Assembly (NCBI GenBank): GCA_946538495.1
Contig: CAMNGP010000002.1
Span: 37,816 to 101,815, forward strand
Origin: an uncultured Candidatus Saccharibacteria bacterium
GTDB taxonomy: Bacteria; Patescibacteriota; Saccharimonadia; Saccharimonadales; Saccharimonadaceae
Direction of reading: 5' to 3'
Length of the DNA: 64,000 nucleotides
Position numbers and translations under genes: made by a program. This document shows positions 41,791 through 50,635 of this stretch, in pieces. Position 1 is the first letter of the stretch. Each line of letters begins with the position of its first letter. The notes under the pieces were generated by a model. That model saw only the letters and a list, made by a program, of their open reading frames with translations. It was not told the origin of the DNA and did no database searches.

Positions 41791-43524
41791 ATGGAAAAAG
41801 AGACGAGCGCCACTGATGTGACGTCATCAGAAAATTTGAATGCAAAGGCAACAAGCAATGTAGCTGATGATTCTGCTCCGCCGACAGAACCTATTACAGA
41901 TAGTACGACTGAAAAAACTGCGCAGAAAAAAATATCCAAAAAGAATAAAATCCTAGTATGCCTAACATTTATCGTGCTATTGGTAATAGCTGGTGTTATG
42001 GTTTGGTATTTCTTCTTCAGGACCCCAGAAAAACCTCAAAACGATCAAACTAGCACCGAGTATGTTCCGAGGCAAATTTCAGAACTTACATTGAAAGATA
42101 ATAGCTTAAGTGATTTCGATTTGACTTTTCTGAAGCTCAATGATAACGCCGATAACATCGTTTATAGTCCATTATCCATCAAATATGCACTTGGTATGTT
42201 GGCAAGTGGGGCCAATGGAGATACTAAAACTCAAATTACCACTTTAATTGGAAACTATCAACCTAAAGCCTATTTGAATAATGCCAATCGTTCCCTAGCC
42301 AACGCAATGTTTGTACGTAGAGAATCAAGCTTTGAGGATCTTATAAAGGATTCTTATATTAATGACTTAAAAGCAAAATATGGTTCTAGTATAATTTATG
42401 ATTCATTCGAATCACCTGATAATGCGAACAAATGGATCAACGACGAGACACTTGGCGTTATTGATAATCTATTTGACGAAGATAATTTTAATACCGAAAG
42501 AGATTTTGCTCTTGTTAATGCGCTCGCCATCGATATGGAATGGAATAATCAGCTGCAGTGCACTGAGGATATCTTCTACGCTACGCAATCTTCCGACAGT
42601 AATGGCTTGAAATGCAAGTACTATTCGATTCGGTACGCTCATGAAAACTATCACGATAGCATCGATATAATAAACCACGATAAAGGTTTTTCGAAACAAT
42701 TTTTTAATAATAATCAAGAGGTTCCAGTTGCCGAGATTGGCGCTAGCGCTAATCGCTATAATATCATTGAGGAGCTCGGTGAGGATTACATTCGTAAAAC
42801 TGTTCAAACGGAATATGACAAATGGCTAGAGGAGGGCAATGAAGACAGCGAGGATCATCCCTTCAACTTAGATGAGTATATGCAAAAATTAAAAGACAAT
42901 TATGGAAGATTAGACGAATCGACAGATTTCTTGTTTTATGATTCTAATGACGAAAAAGTTTTTGGTAAATACTTACGTGAGTATGATGGTGCAACCCTAG
43001 AATATGTAGGTATTATGCCAAAGAATGCCAAGTTGGACGACTATATCAAAACTCTTGATGCGAATAAAATAGCAGATATTATCAGTAATCTCAAGGTTTC
43101 ATCTAGTGCAAATAGTTATAAAGACGGTGTAGTAACGAAAATCCGTGGTTCTTTACCATTTTTTAACTATAGTTACTCCATGAAGGATTTTAAGAAGAAT
43201 CTCCAGCAGCTAGGAGTCACCAATGTATTTGATCAAGCAAAGGCAGATTTGTCCAATATGGTAGACCTCGAGAATTGCGACGACAATGCATTCATTATGG
43301 ATGCCTTGCATAAAGCGAATATTGATTTCAGTAATAATGGTATTAAGGCCGCTGCTATTACGGCCGTGATTGGTGGTATGGGTGCTACCGGTGGCGGATT
43401 CGATTATGAATGGGACGTACCAATAGAGGAAATTGACCTGACTTTTGACAAGCCATTTATGTTCATTATTCGAGATAAGGCTTCTGGCGAAGTGTGGTTT
43501 ACTGGAGCAGTTTATAATATATAG
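41791..43524 (+). CDS. Membrane-anchored serpin
   Basis: 577 residues. A polar N-terminus with KKISKKNK precedes one transmembrane helix (about 54-76). The basic flank predicts the C-terminal domain lies outside. Residues about 92-577 are a serpin: NIVYSPLSIKYALGMLASGA, FALVNALAIDMEW, and the C-terminal DKPFMFIIRD. The reactive loop hinge is GIKAAAITAVIGG (517-529), compatible with an inhibitory serpin. Counting from the hinge puts the cleavage site near M530-G531-A532. It likely protects the cell surface from proteases. Confidence 0.92.
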   Translation: MEKETSATDVTSSENLNAKATSNVADDSAPPTEPITDSTTEKTAQKKISKKNKILVCLTFIVLLVIAGVMVWYFFFRTPEKPQNDQTSTEYVPRQISELTLKDNSLSDFDLTFLKLNDNADNIVYSPLSIKYALGMLASGANGDTKTQITTLIGNYQPKAYLNNANRSLANAMFVRRESSFEDLIKDSYINDLKAKYGSSIIYDSFESPDNANKWINDETLGVIDNLFDEDNFNTERDFALVNALAIDMEWNNQLQCTEDIFYATQSSDSNGLKCKYYSIRYAHENYHDSIDIINHDKGFSKQFFNNNQEVPVAEIGASANRYNIIEELGEDYIRKTVQTEYDKWLEEGNEDSEDHPFNLDEYMQKLKDNYGRLDESTDFLFYDSNDEKVFGKYLREYDGATLEYVGIMPKNAKLDDYIKTLDANKIADIISNLKVSSSANSYKDGVVTKIRGSLPFFNYSYSMKDFKKNLQQLGVTNVFDQAKADLSNMVDLENCDDNAFIMDALHKANIDFSNNGIKAAAITAVIGGMGATGGGFDYEWDVPIEEIDLTFDKPFMFIIRDKASGEVWFTGAVYNI

Positions 43525-43525
43525 T

Positions 43526-44323
43526 TTATCTTATAAGATAGTTTATCTTGGCTATCCTACGCGCATCGTCGTCAGGTGCTGGGAGATCTTCCCTATTTGA
43601 ATAGTCTGTAAAGATTTCTAGACAGTCTTTGACGGGGCCGTCGTAGATTGGGTCTTTATCGTAAACGCTCCATAAAATAATGTGAAGTTCTGGCGCATTG
43701 CTAGCATAGAATTTAAGTGCCTCGGAGGTGGCGCGAATGAATTCTTGCTCGGTAGCTTTGGTATGGCGCCAAGCACGACTGCCCAAGAAATACTCAGTTA
43801 CTTTTGATGAGATTGCGATCATTAATAGAATAGTTTGATAATAATTGGTATCTAAGAGCTGTAATAATATCGCTTCCATTTGTGGATCCAATAAAGTCAC
43901 ATCCAAAATAATGTCGTAGCCTAGCTCGATAAGTTTAGATAAAACAAGAAACAACATAATAGTGGCAAACTCGTCGGTGTTTTGGCGCAGGTTTTCTTCA
44001 CCGTAATAATCCTTAATCTCTTGGTAGTGCGGGTGATATTCAACAAAACGACGGGCCGCTACGAGAACTGGGTCTAGATTGTTTTTTTGACAGTACGCTT
44101 CTACGGCAGGTAGAATCTGCGTGGTTTTGCCAGAGCCGGAAAGTCCTGCGATGCGGAAGAGATGATGATTAGTGGTTTTTCCGGCGGTAAAATCCGCCAA
44201 AACTCGCTGCGCTATTTTGGGGTATTCAGAAAGATCAACTTGCCATTCTGATTTTACTCGAGAAGGCCAGTGAGATTTCATGTAACTGACAATTTTTGCT
44301 AATTCTGGATTACTTTCAGACAT
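43526..44323 (-). CDS. Zeta-toxin-like P-loop kinase
   Basis: 265 residues. Walker A LSGSGKTTQILP lies at residues about 60-71, followed by VEYHPHYQEIKDYYGEE, which resembles the zeta-toxin substrate loop. ILDVTLLDP is a Walker-B-like segment. Zeta toxins phosphorylate UDP-GlcNAc and are paired with an epsilon antitoxin, but no partner is adjacent, so it may be a housekeeping kinase. It overlaps the lipid kinase by 25 nt. Confidence 0.65.
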   Translation of the reverse strand: MSESNPELAKIVSYMKSHWPSRVKSEWQVDLSEYPKIAQRVLADFTAGKTTNHHLFRIAGLSGSGKTTQILPAVEAYCQKNNLDPVLVAARRFVEYHPHYQEIKDYYGEENLRQNTDEFATIMLFLVLSKLIELGYDIILDVTLLDPQMEAILLQLLDTNYYQTILLMIAISSKVTEYFLGSRAWRHTKATEQEFIRATSEALKFYASNAPELHIILWSVYDKDPIYDGPVKDCLEIFTDYSNREDLPAPDDDARRIAKINYLIR

Positions 44324-45201
44324 TTTTTGCTTTTCCTTATTTCGATTCTACTAACATCTTTTAAGACACAACTTTCACCTTCGGCTTGCAATTCAACCGT
44401 GGCTGGTTTAGTGAATTCTAAAATATCGCCGCTAGTTTCGGAACCTGGAGTACGAAACAGAATACTCCTAAACATTAGTTTGAACAAGCGCCAAAAACTC
44501 GTAAGACGGTCAGTTTTAGAACGGAATACCTTTGCATCTTTATAATCTTCCCCGCCCTTCATTACACGGGCCATAAAGCAGCCATTAACTGCGGCATAAT
44601 CGGAAGTCTTTGGATGTTGTAATTTATCGTTGAGCTTAAATTCAGGAATGAACTGTTTTTTGTGACGGTTCTTGAAATACCAACTGGCAAGATTAGTATA
44701 GGAACTAATTTTTCTGCCAAAAGCCGTTTTTAGTTTTTTGCGCATTTTCGGCGAATCATAGAGCTTAACAGCCTCGGCGGTCATACCAATCGTGACGTAA
44801 CAAGTAGCGTAGCGATAGTGAGCGCCATCGACAAGGATTTCGAGAGGATAATATATCGTACATGAATGGTCAAGGATATCCTCCAGGGTATTTGTGCCGA
44901 GGGTACGAGATAGGTCGTTAAAATTGCCGTAAGGTAAAACTGCCAAGGTGGCATCTTTACCAGAATTTAGAATTGCATTGGCGGCGATAACGCCGGTTGC
45001 GTCTCCACCGGCAGCAATAACTAAATCATCGTTCTTTAGGATTTTTGCGAGTTTGGCGGAATTTTGATCTACGTCGGTAGGTTTTACTTCATATTTACCA
45101 ATTATACAACCAGTTAATCCCGTAAGTTTATTTAGTACTTCAGCTCGAACGTCATTGTAGCGTGACGAGCGAGGATTATAAACTACGATATAGCGTTTCA
45201 T
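44299..45201 (-). CDS. Diacylglycerol kinase-like lipid kinase
   Basis: 300 residues. The DAGK/NAD-kinase fold motif is AAGGDATGVIAANAI (the usual GGDGT is GGDAT), followed by VLPYGNFNDLSRTLG. The C-terminal beta-sandwich includes ELQAEGESCVL. It probably phosphorylates a membrane lipid. The start at 45201 (MKRYIVVYNPRSS) is chosen because the longer version overlaps the upstream gene and adds no family sequence. Confidence 0.82.
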   Translation of the reverse strand: MKRYIVVYNPRSSRYNDVRAEVLNKLTGLTGCIIGKYEVKPTDVDQNSAKLAKILKNDDLVIAAGGDATGVIAANAILNSGKDATLAVLPYGNFNDLSRTLGTNTLEDILDHSCTIYYPLEILVDGAHYRYATCYVTIGMTAEAVKLYDSPKMRKKLKTAFGRKISSYTNLASWYFKNRHKKQFIPEFKLNDKLQHPKTSDYAAVNGCFMARVMKGGEDYKDAKVFRSKTDRLTSFWRLFKLMFRSILFRTPGSETSGDILEFTKPATVELQAEGESCVLKDVSRIEIRKSKKCLKVIQN

Positions 45202-45214
45202 GAAGTCCTTTTGG

Positions 45215-45571
45215 TTACTCGGGTTGGCCGCCCGTACCGACACCAAGCCAGTTCAAGAGAGCATACATAACCGCATAAACTGCAAGCCCAATGACAATTT
45301 CGAATAAACGACGCTTGGCGGTGCGAGTTTTTTCCTCATTGCCACCAGCAGTAAGATATTGAATACCAACGATAGTGATGCCAACTACACCTAGAATTCC
45401 GACGCCGATAGTAAGAATATTGACAACAAGATTCAATACACCATTGATACCCTGGTTACAATCCAAAATGGCACAGTCCGGATTATCAGCGAAAACGGAT
45501 GCAGCTGGCAAAATAGCTACAGTTAATAAGCTTAGAATAACTGATGCGATTTTGATGATGGATTTTTTCAT
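45215..45571 (-). CDS. TrbC/VirB2-like small membrane protein
   Basis: 118 residues. A signal peptide ends near SVFADNPD, followed by two hydrophobic helices around VGITIVGIQYLTAGGNEEKT. The KTRTAKRRLFEIVIGLAVYAVM segment is typical of TrbC/VirB2 pilin-like proteins common in Patescibacteria genomes. It sits directly after rpoD. Whether it forms a pilus here is unknown, as no other type IV secretion gene is in the window. Confidence 0.75.
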   Translation of the reverse strand: MKKSIIKIASVILSLLTVAILPAASVFADNPDCAILDCNQGINGVLNLVVNILTIGVGILGVVGITIVGIQYLTAGGNEEKTRTAKRRLFEIVIGLAVYAVMYALLNWLGVGTGGQPE

Positions 45572-45578
45572 GTGCCTC

Positions 45579-46553
45579 CTATCTTAAATATTCGTGTAAT
45601 TTTTTGGTGTCTTTGTTCTTGCGAAGTTTAGAAAGAGCCTTGGCCTCGATTTGGCGAATACGTTCGCGCGTAACATCGAATTCGGCGCCAACTTCCTCTA
45701 AAGTATGTGGGCGACCACCACCAATGCCAAAGCGCAGGCGAATGATTTTTTGCTCGCGGTCAGTAAGTGTAGCGATGATTTCGGATAATTGCTCTTTTAG
45801 AATTTGATTGGCGGCAGAATCTTCGGGAGAGTCGCGCTCTTCATCTTCGACAAAATCACCGAGTACAGAATCTTCGTCATCTCCTTCCCTACCGACGGAT
45901 GCATCTAACGAGGCGATGTCTTGCTTAATGCGCATGACATAATCAATCTTCTCGGGCTCCATGTCTAATTCTTTGGCAATTTCTTCGTTGGTGGGTTCGC
46001 GATTCAATTCGGAAGTGAGCTTGCGGGAGGTTCTGAGGACTTTGTTAATCGTTTCTACCATATGGACAGGAATACGGATGGTACGGGCTTGGTCGGCGAT
46101 GGCACGAGTAATAGCCTGGCGCACCCACCAAGTGGCATAGGTGGAGAATTTAAAACCTTTGTCGGGATCGAACTTATCAACGGCGCGCAAAAGACCAGTG
46201 TTGCCCTCTTGAATGAGATCGAGAAAATCTAGGCCGCGGCCGCCATAACGCTTAGCAATAGAGACCACTAGGCGCATATTAGACTCAACCATTTTGTCTT
46301 TGGCCTTTTTGTCGCCTTTTACGATGCGCTGGGCAAGGTCGGCCTCTTCCTCGGGAGTGAGAAGAGGAATTTTGCCGATTTCACGCAGGTACAAACGCAC
46401 ACTGTCGTCGGCAAAGGCATCAACATTCTCTGCCGTAATGGCAAGCTCTTCGTCGGAGAGCTCTTCCTCGTTTTCGAGATCGCCAGTCTCTGGCTCGTCG
46501 ATGTCTAAAGGTAAATCTTTTGCATTCAAAATATCGTCTTTTTTAACGCTCAT
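45579..46553 (-). CDS. rpoD: Primary sigma factor RpoD
   Basis: 324 residues. Region 1.2 ([17 protein letters not shown]), region 2 ([19 protein letters not shown] and [13 protein letters not shown]), region 3 and region 4 ([19 protein letters not shown]) are complete. Region 2.4 and the helix-turn-helix fit the TATAAT and TTGACA boxes seen throughout the window. The usual non-conserved region is short. Confidence 0.96.
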   Translation of the reverse strand: MSVKKDDILNAKDLPLDIDEPETGDLENEEELSDEELAITAENVDAFADDSVRLYLREIGKIPLLTPEEEADLAQRIVKGDKKAKDKMVESNMRLVVSIAKRYGGRGLDFLDLIQEGNTGLLRAVDKFDPDKGFKFSTYATWWVRQAITRAIADQARTIRIPVHMVETINKVLRTSRKLTSELNREPTNEEIAKELDMEPEKIDYVMRIKQDIASLDASVGREGDDEDSVLGDFVEDEERDSPEDSAANQILKEQLSEIIATLTDREQKIIRLRFGIGGGRPHTLEEVGAEFDVTRERIRQIEAKALSKLRKNKDTKKLHEYLR

Positions 46554-46561
46554 TAAAGATT

Positions 46562-46590
46562 AGTATAATCTATTTTAGAGATTTTGGCAA
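46562..46590 (-). promoter_or_regulatory. Promoter of rpoD
   Basis: TTGCCA (46585-46590), 17 bp, TATACT (46562-46567), with 8 nt to the ATG at 46553. Near-leaderless. Confidence 0.65.
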
Positions 46591-46635
46591 GAAAACGCCG
46601 ACAATTAGTAAAGAAACTTTGAAGCAGAAAAGCAA

Positions 46636-46914
46636 CTAAGATCCAACTAAACATCGGATTGGATAACCAACATGTTTAGAAATTACATATGTGCCAGGAT
46701 TAACACCTCTATTATACGAGCCGTAGCTGTAAATGTTGGCCTCAGCGGTAGTAGGATTACTGGCTCTGGAGCTAGTGTTGATATTATCGTAACGCGGAAA
46801 TCTACTGGCATAGCATGAAGCTGTGCCGCCATGCCCTGAGCTTGGGTAGCATCGTAAGAACTTGCGGCTTCCAGTCTTAGGTTTTCAACCAGGAGTGATA
46901 TTTAACCGGTTCAT
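46636..46914 (-). pseudogene. FISUMP-domain protein relic
   Basis: On the minus strand the pieces VENLRLEAAS, then after a frame change RFPRYDNINTSSRASNPTTA and NIYSYGSYN, then VGYPIRCLVGS and a stop, match the FISUMP domain of the 1-1780 protein (ENLRLD, RFPRYNNRN, NIYSYGNYY). The first frame stops after nine codons, and the central CPAGW part is deleted. A GGAGG site remains upstream at about 46930. It is the only content of 46554-46982 besides the rpoD promoter. Confidence 0.8.
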
Positions 46915-46982
46915 AAAAATTAACTTTCCTCCATATATATTATGTATTAGCATAAAGATTTTAAAATTACTAGAAAGTATTT

Positions 46983-48617
46983 TTAGGTTTTTTGGAGGAT
47001 AGTAATGCGACGAAGGGTGGATTCGTAGGCTGGATCATCGTCTTTGAGACTGGCTAGGGTTTCTTTAAGGGTTTTGATTTCCTGGCTTCTAAGCTCGGAT
47101 TGGTAGCGGGCGAGTAATTCCCTGGCCTCTTGATTAGTGTCAAAATCTTCTAGTCCTTCGTGCTCTTTATTAAAAACCAATTCTAGCTCGGCGAGGCGAG
47201 CATCATCTTCAGGGATCTCTAACGGGATTTTTACTTTAGAAATGCCACCGTAAATTTTGAGTGCAAGAAGTGAATTTTCTAGTTTTTCTAGCTTACTATT
47301 TTTGACTGCGGTTTTAGGTTTTTTAAGATATTTTTTGCTGGCAGCTTCAGTGAGTTTGCGATCTAGGCGAGCACCCTTTTCGTGTAAAACTGACACCTCT
47401 ACTCCCAATATTTCGGCAACCTTCTTTTCGTAACTAGCGCGTTCTACCTCATCATTAATGTATGAAAGAAGTTTGAGCGCTACATCAGAAAACTTACGTT
47501 TGCCGGGTGCGGTATTCAGATTTAGGTTCTCTTCGTACTTTTGAAGTAGCCAGTCTACGGCCGGAACGCTATTTTCTACGGCTTGCTGCCAGAGTTTGGG
47601 GTCTTTTTGGATTAGTTCGTCTGGATCCTTGGCGCCGTGGTAGTCAGAAATTACAGTAAGATCAATGCCAAGATCACCAGCCATCATAATGGCACGTTCG
47701 GTGGCCTTGATGCCAGCTTCGTCGCCATCGTAGGCGAGACGAATATCATTAGTTAGATTACTAAGTGTTTTTAGATGTTGCTCCGTCATGGCGGTGCCAC
47801 TGGTAGCCACAGCTTCCTTCACTCCGGCCTGGTGACTTGAAATCACGTCCATGTTCCCTTCCACAATCACCACGAAACCATTGCGACGGATGGATTCTTT
47901 AGCCTGATATAGACCAAAGATAAACTTGGATTTATTAAAGAGAATGGTTTCGGGAGTGTTTAAATATTTGGGCTCACCCTTGCCAATAATACGAGCGGTA
48001 AAACCAATGATGTTTCCGGTAGTATCTATAAAAGGTACCATCATGCGATTTCGGAACATATCGCCCTTAAATCGGTTGAGCAGGCCAGCCGCATCTAATT
48101 CTTGCTCAGTAAAGCCGCGCTTATAAAGTGCAGTAGTGAGCGCCTTACCGTCGGCGGGCGAATAACCAATTTTAAATTCTTGCACAGTTTTGCGATTGAG
48201 ATTCCTTTGGTAAAAAACATATTCGCAGACTGTTTTACTACGCACTAGGCAAGCTTGATAATACTTAGTGGCAAGATTTAATGCTTCCCTGGCGCGAGTT
48301 TTACGTTTGGAGACGGCTGGATCGCCGCCACGATATCTGGACAAATCCACGCCAGCCTGAGCGGCAAGTTTTTCCATGGCTTCTTTAAAACCGATTCCTT
48401 CTACTTCCATTACAAAAGTAAAAATATCGCCACCCTTATTGGCAGAAAAATCGTGCCAAATGCCTTTTTCGGGAGAAACCATAAAAGAGGGAGTTTTGTC
48501 GACACCCCAAGGAGAACGGCCTTTAAGATTGCGGCCGGCACGCTTTAGCTCTACATATTGCCCGACGACATCTTCCACCGCGAGTCGGGATTTGATTTCC
48601 TCCTTCGCGTCGTTCAT
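46983..48617 (-). CDS. dnaG: DNA primase, zinc ligands lost
   Basis: 544 residues. The N-terminal domain aligns with the DnaG zinc domain (AVEDVVGQYVELKRAGRNLK), but the ligands are replaced: CPFH is SPWG and the second Cys pair is DFSA (WHDFSANKGGD). The catalytic core keeps VIVEGNMDVISSHQAG and the TOPRIM Asp pair (RLAYDGDEAG). The C-terminal helicase-binding domain is present but short. The zinc domain normally recognises template. The promoter lies in the arm of the adjoining palindrome. Confidence 0.93.
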   Translation of the reverse strand: MNDAKEEIKSRLAVEDVVGQYVELKRAGRNLKGRSPWGVDKTPSFMVSPEKGIWHDFSANKGGDIFTFVMEVEGIGFKEAMEKLAAQAGVDLSRYRGGDPAVSKRKTRAREALNLATKYYQACLVRSKTVCEYVFYQRNLNRKTVQEFKIGYSPADGKALTTALYKRGFTEQELDAAGLLNRFKGDMFRNRMMVPFIDTTGNIIGFTARIIGKGEPKYLNTPETILFNKSKFIFGLYQAKESIRRNGFVVIVEGNMDVISSHQAGVKEAVATSGTAMTEQHLKTLSNLTNDIRLAYDGDEAGIKATERAIMMAGDLGIDLTVISDYHGAKDPDELIQKDPKLWQQAVENSVPAVDWLLQKYEENLNLNTAPGKRKFSDVALKLLSYINDEVERASYEKKVAEILGVEVSVLHEKGARLDRKLTEAASKKYLKKPKTAVKNSKLEKLENSLLALKIYGGISKVKIPLEIPEDDARLAELELVFNKEHEGLEDFDTNQEARELLARYQSELRSQEIKTLKETLASLKDDDPAYESTLRRITILQKT

Positions 48618-48623
48618 ACGTAT

Positions 48624-48629
48624 ATTTTA
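48624..48629 (-). promoter_or_regulatory. -10 promoter of dnaG
   Basis: TAAAAT on the minus strand, exactly 6 nt before the ATG at 48617. Confidence 0.55.
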
Positions 48630-48631
48630 TC

Positions 48632-48786
48632 ATAGAAGTTATTTTATTTTAGGCGATGACTTCACGCCTAGTAAAATTATTGTCAATTAATCATGGCTGC
48701 GCCTGGTGCTTTCCAGTACTCGCCTTGACTAATTGACAATGATTTTACGAGGGTTCGTCATATGCCCATAATAAAATAACTTCTAT
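48632..48786. repeat. Family B branched palindrome between divergent genes
   Basis: The outer arms 48632-48648 and 48770-48786 pair 17/17. The inner arms 48671-48689 and 48730-48748 pair 18/19. Side hairpins lie at 48651-48669 and in the right arm. The apex (TGCGCCTGGTGCT...GTACTCG) resembles the apex of the 59784-59949 element. Confidence 0.85.
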
Positions 48787-48788
48787 GT

Positions 48789-48794
48789 TATAAT
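48789..48794 (+). promoter_or_regulatory. -10 promoter of the 48801 gene
   Basis: TGTTATAAT, exactly 6 nt before the ATG at 48801. Confidence 0.7.
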
Positions 48795-48800
48795 AACAAT

Positions 48801-49412
48801 ATGGACGGGCAAGAATATCTTAATCAAATTTCGGCTAGCAATAGGCCGTTGAAGTCTGCTAAGGGTGGTTTTTGGCGGTCTAAGTATTTTATGTGGGGGA
48901 TGGGTGCTCTTGCGGCGTTGATTTTTATTATCATTATCGGGGCAATTCTAGGAAGCGTAAAAGGTGGTGAGAAGGATTTATCCTATTCATTGCTACTCCA
49001 TATCGATAATACTTCCCAGACTATCCAAGAATATCAATCAAAAGTTAAATCGTCAGAACTAAGATCAAGCAGTGCGTCGCTTTATGGTGTATTAACTAAT
49101 ACTAGCAAGGCGCTAACAGAATATTTGGAAGCGAAATATAATTACAAAGAAGGTGATATCGATGAGAAGCTTGTTGAGCAAGCTACTCTTGAAAAAGATG
49201 GTTTAGTCGCTGATTTATTTGAGGCAAAAATTAATGGAATACTAGATAGGATTTATGCACACAAAATGGCCTACGAGATTTCCCTATTTACCAGTGAAGA
49301 GGCCAGACTGATTAATACGACAGGTGATTCTACGTTAAAAGAACTACTAACAATATCGCATAGTAGTTTAGAAAACCTGTACGAAAAATTTAACGGTTTT
49401 TCGGAAAGCTAA
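48801..49412 (+). CDS. Single-pass membrane protein, unknown
   Basis: 203 residues. A basic N-terminus, one transmembrane helix (about 32-53), then a helical extracellular domain rich in Ser, Leu and Lys (about 58-203). It has no cysteine and no catalytic motif. It precedes mscL by 15 nt, so the two are probably co-transcribed. Function unknown. Confidence 0.75.
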   Translation: MDGQEYLNQISASNRPLKSAKGGFWRSKYFMWGMGALAALIFIIIIGAILGSVKGGEKDLSYSLLLHIDNTSQTIQEYQSKVKSSELRSSSASLYGVLTNTSKALTEYLEAKYNYKEGDIDEKLVEQATLEKDGLVADLFEAKINGILDRIYAHKMAYEISLFTSEEARLINTTGDSTLKELLTISHSSLENLYEKFNGFSES

Positions 49413-49427
49413 TTAAAAGGAGTAAAA

Positions 49428-49808
49428 ATGGCTAAAGAAGAAAAAGAAACCAAGAAAGAAAAGAAATCATTTAAGGAAGAATTTATCGAATTCATTAACC
49501 GCGGTTCGGTAGTAGATCTAGCTGTAGGTGTAGCCGTAGGTGGCGCTTTTACGGCGATTGTCAATTCCCTGGTCAATGACATTGTAATGCCAATTGTAGG
49601 TTTAATTGCTGGTGGCGTAGATTTTACAGGGCTAGCTATCAGAATTCCAAATTTCTTTGGAAACGGCGACGAGGCAGTAATCGCCTATGGTAACTTTATC
49701 CAGAACGTAATTCAATTCCTAGTTATTGCTTGGGTAATCTTTATGATTATAAAGGCAATGAACAAGCTCAACGAAAAGCGCGAAGCTAGAAAGGCTAAGA
49801 AAGATTAA
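49428..49808 (+). CDS. mscL: Large-conductance mechanosensitive channel
   Basis: 126 residues. A Lys-rich N-terminus leads into [27 protein letters not shown], the first pore helix with its conserved N-terminal amphipathic segment. A second helix lies at about 88-110 and a basic C-terminal helix follows. SD AAAGGAG. Opens under extreme membrane tension. Confidence 0.95.
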   Translation: MAKEEKETKKEKKSFKEEFIEFINRGSVVDLAVGVAVGGAFTAIVNSLVNDIVMPIVGLIAGGVDFTGLAIRIPNFFGNGDEAVIAYGNFIQNVIQFLVIAWVIFMIIKAMNKLNEKREARKAKKD

Positions 49809-49814
49809 TGATTC

Positions 49815-49846
49815 AAAAAACTCCGCTTAGAAAGGCGGAGTTTTTT
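49815..49846. terminator. Bidirectional terminator
   Basis: The stem CTCCGC/GCGGAG is flanked by an A-run and a T-run, between the convergent mscL and the MmcQ-like gene. Confidence 0.85.
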
Positions 49847-49847
49847 G

Positions 49848-50135
49848 TTAGACGGTAAGATTATAACTTAGGCGGATAAGGTCTTCGATTTCGGAAGGAG
49901 TGAGTTGGCCAGCCAAAACAATCTCGATACCGCCATGGCCATAATAACGCGATTCCATGACGGATTCATATTTCTCTTTTAGGTGATTAGCTAGCCTTTG
50001 ATCGCAGCGAACTTCGATGGTATTGCGACGTAATACCAAAAACGCCATCTGACCTTTATAATAAATGTCACGATCTTTTTCGTTTTTGACGGTGAATTCT
50101 TTAATGCCGTTTATTTTAGAAACGTTAAGTACCAT
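49848..50135 (-). CDS. MmcQ/YjbR-like protein
   Basis: 95 residues. MAFLVLRRNTIEVRCDQRLANHL and the end motif LTPSEIEDLIRLSYNLT match the MmcQ/YjbR (DUF419) fold. Members may bind DNA, but the role is not established. It overlaps orn by 25 nt. Confidence 0.65.
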   Translation of the reverse strand: MVLNVSKINGIKEFTVKNEKDRDIYYKGQMAFLVLRRNTIEVRCDQRLANHLKEKYESVMESRYYGHGGIEIVLAGQLTPSEIEDLIRLSYNLTV

Positions 50136-50635
50136 TGGAGTTCCTCTATGCTACCATTAATATCGTCTAGGGCGCGGTGGTTTTCGGGTTTAATAAACTT
50201 TTTTCTAAGGCCGTGCTCAAAATAGATTTTCCAGGCAGAAACGTCGAGCATGCGGTAATGTAATCTTTGATTAAGTTTTGGCATTTCGTGCTCGATAAAC
50301 TTGCGATCTTGATGAATAGAATTGCCAGCCAGGAAGATTTCTTTACCAAAGTGTTGGTTAATAAACTCAAACAACTCTTTTTCGACTGCCTTTACTGTTT
50401 TACCGTCCTTGTTCTGGGCAATCAATGCGTCGCGAACCTTAGGATGGGTATCCCAAAACTGCCCTACCATACGTTCTTTTATAATCTCATCATCAACTTT
50501 AATGACGGCTTGGTATTCGGCAATTCTGTTTAGCTTCATATCGGTAGCAATGGCAGCAACTTCCATTACCCTGTCCTTGAATGGGTCTAGTCCGGTCATT
50601 TCAAGATCCACCCATAATAAAACGGCTTTTTTCAT
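50111..50635 (-). CDS. orn: Oligoribonuclease
   Basis: 174 residues. DEDDh exonuclease motifs: LWVDLEMTGLD, AGNSIHQDRKFI, HYRMLDVSAW and HRALDDINGSIEEL. It finishes RNA decay by degrading short oligonucleotides. It starts right after argS in the same operon. Confidence 0.95.
   Translation of the reverse strand: MKKAVLLWVDLEMTGLDPFKDRVMEVAAIATDMKLNRIAEYQAVIKVDDEIIKERMVGQFWDTHPKVRDALIAQNKDGKTVKAVEKELFEFINQHFGKEIFLAGNSIHQDRKFIEHEMPKLNQRLHYRMLDVSAWKIYFEHGLRKKFIKPENHRALDDINGSIEELQWYLTFLK

Noticed and set aside
43526-44323. A complete epsilon-zeta toxin-antitoxin pair
   Set aside because: No small antitoxin gene lies next to the kinase, and it overlaps a lipid kinase gene as in an ordinary operon.
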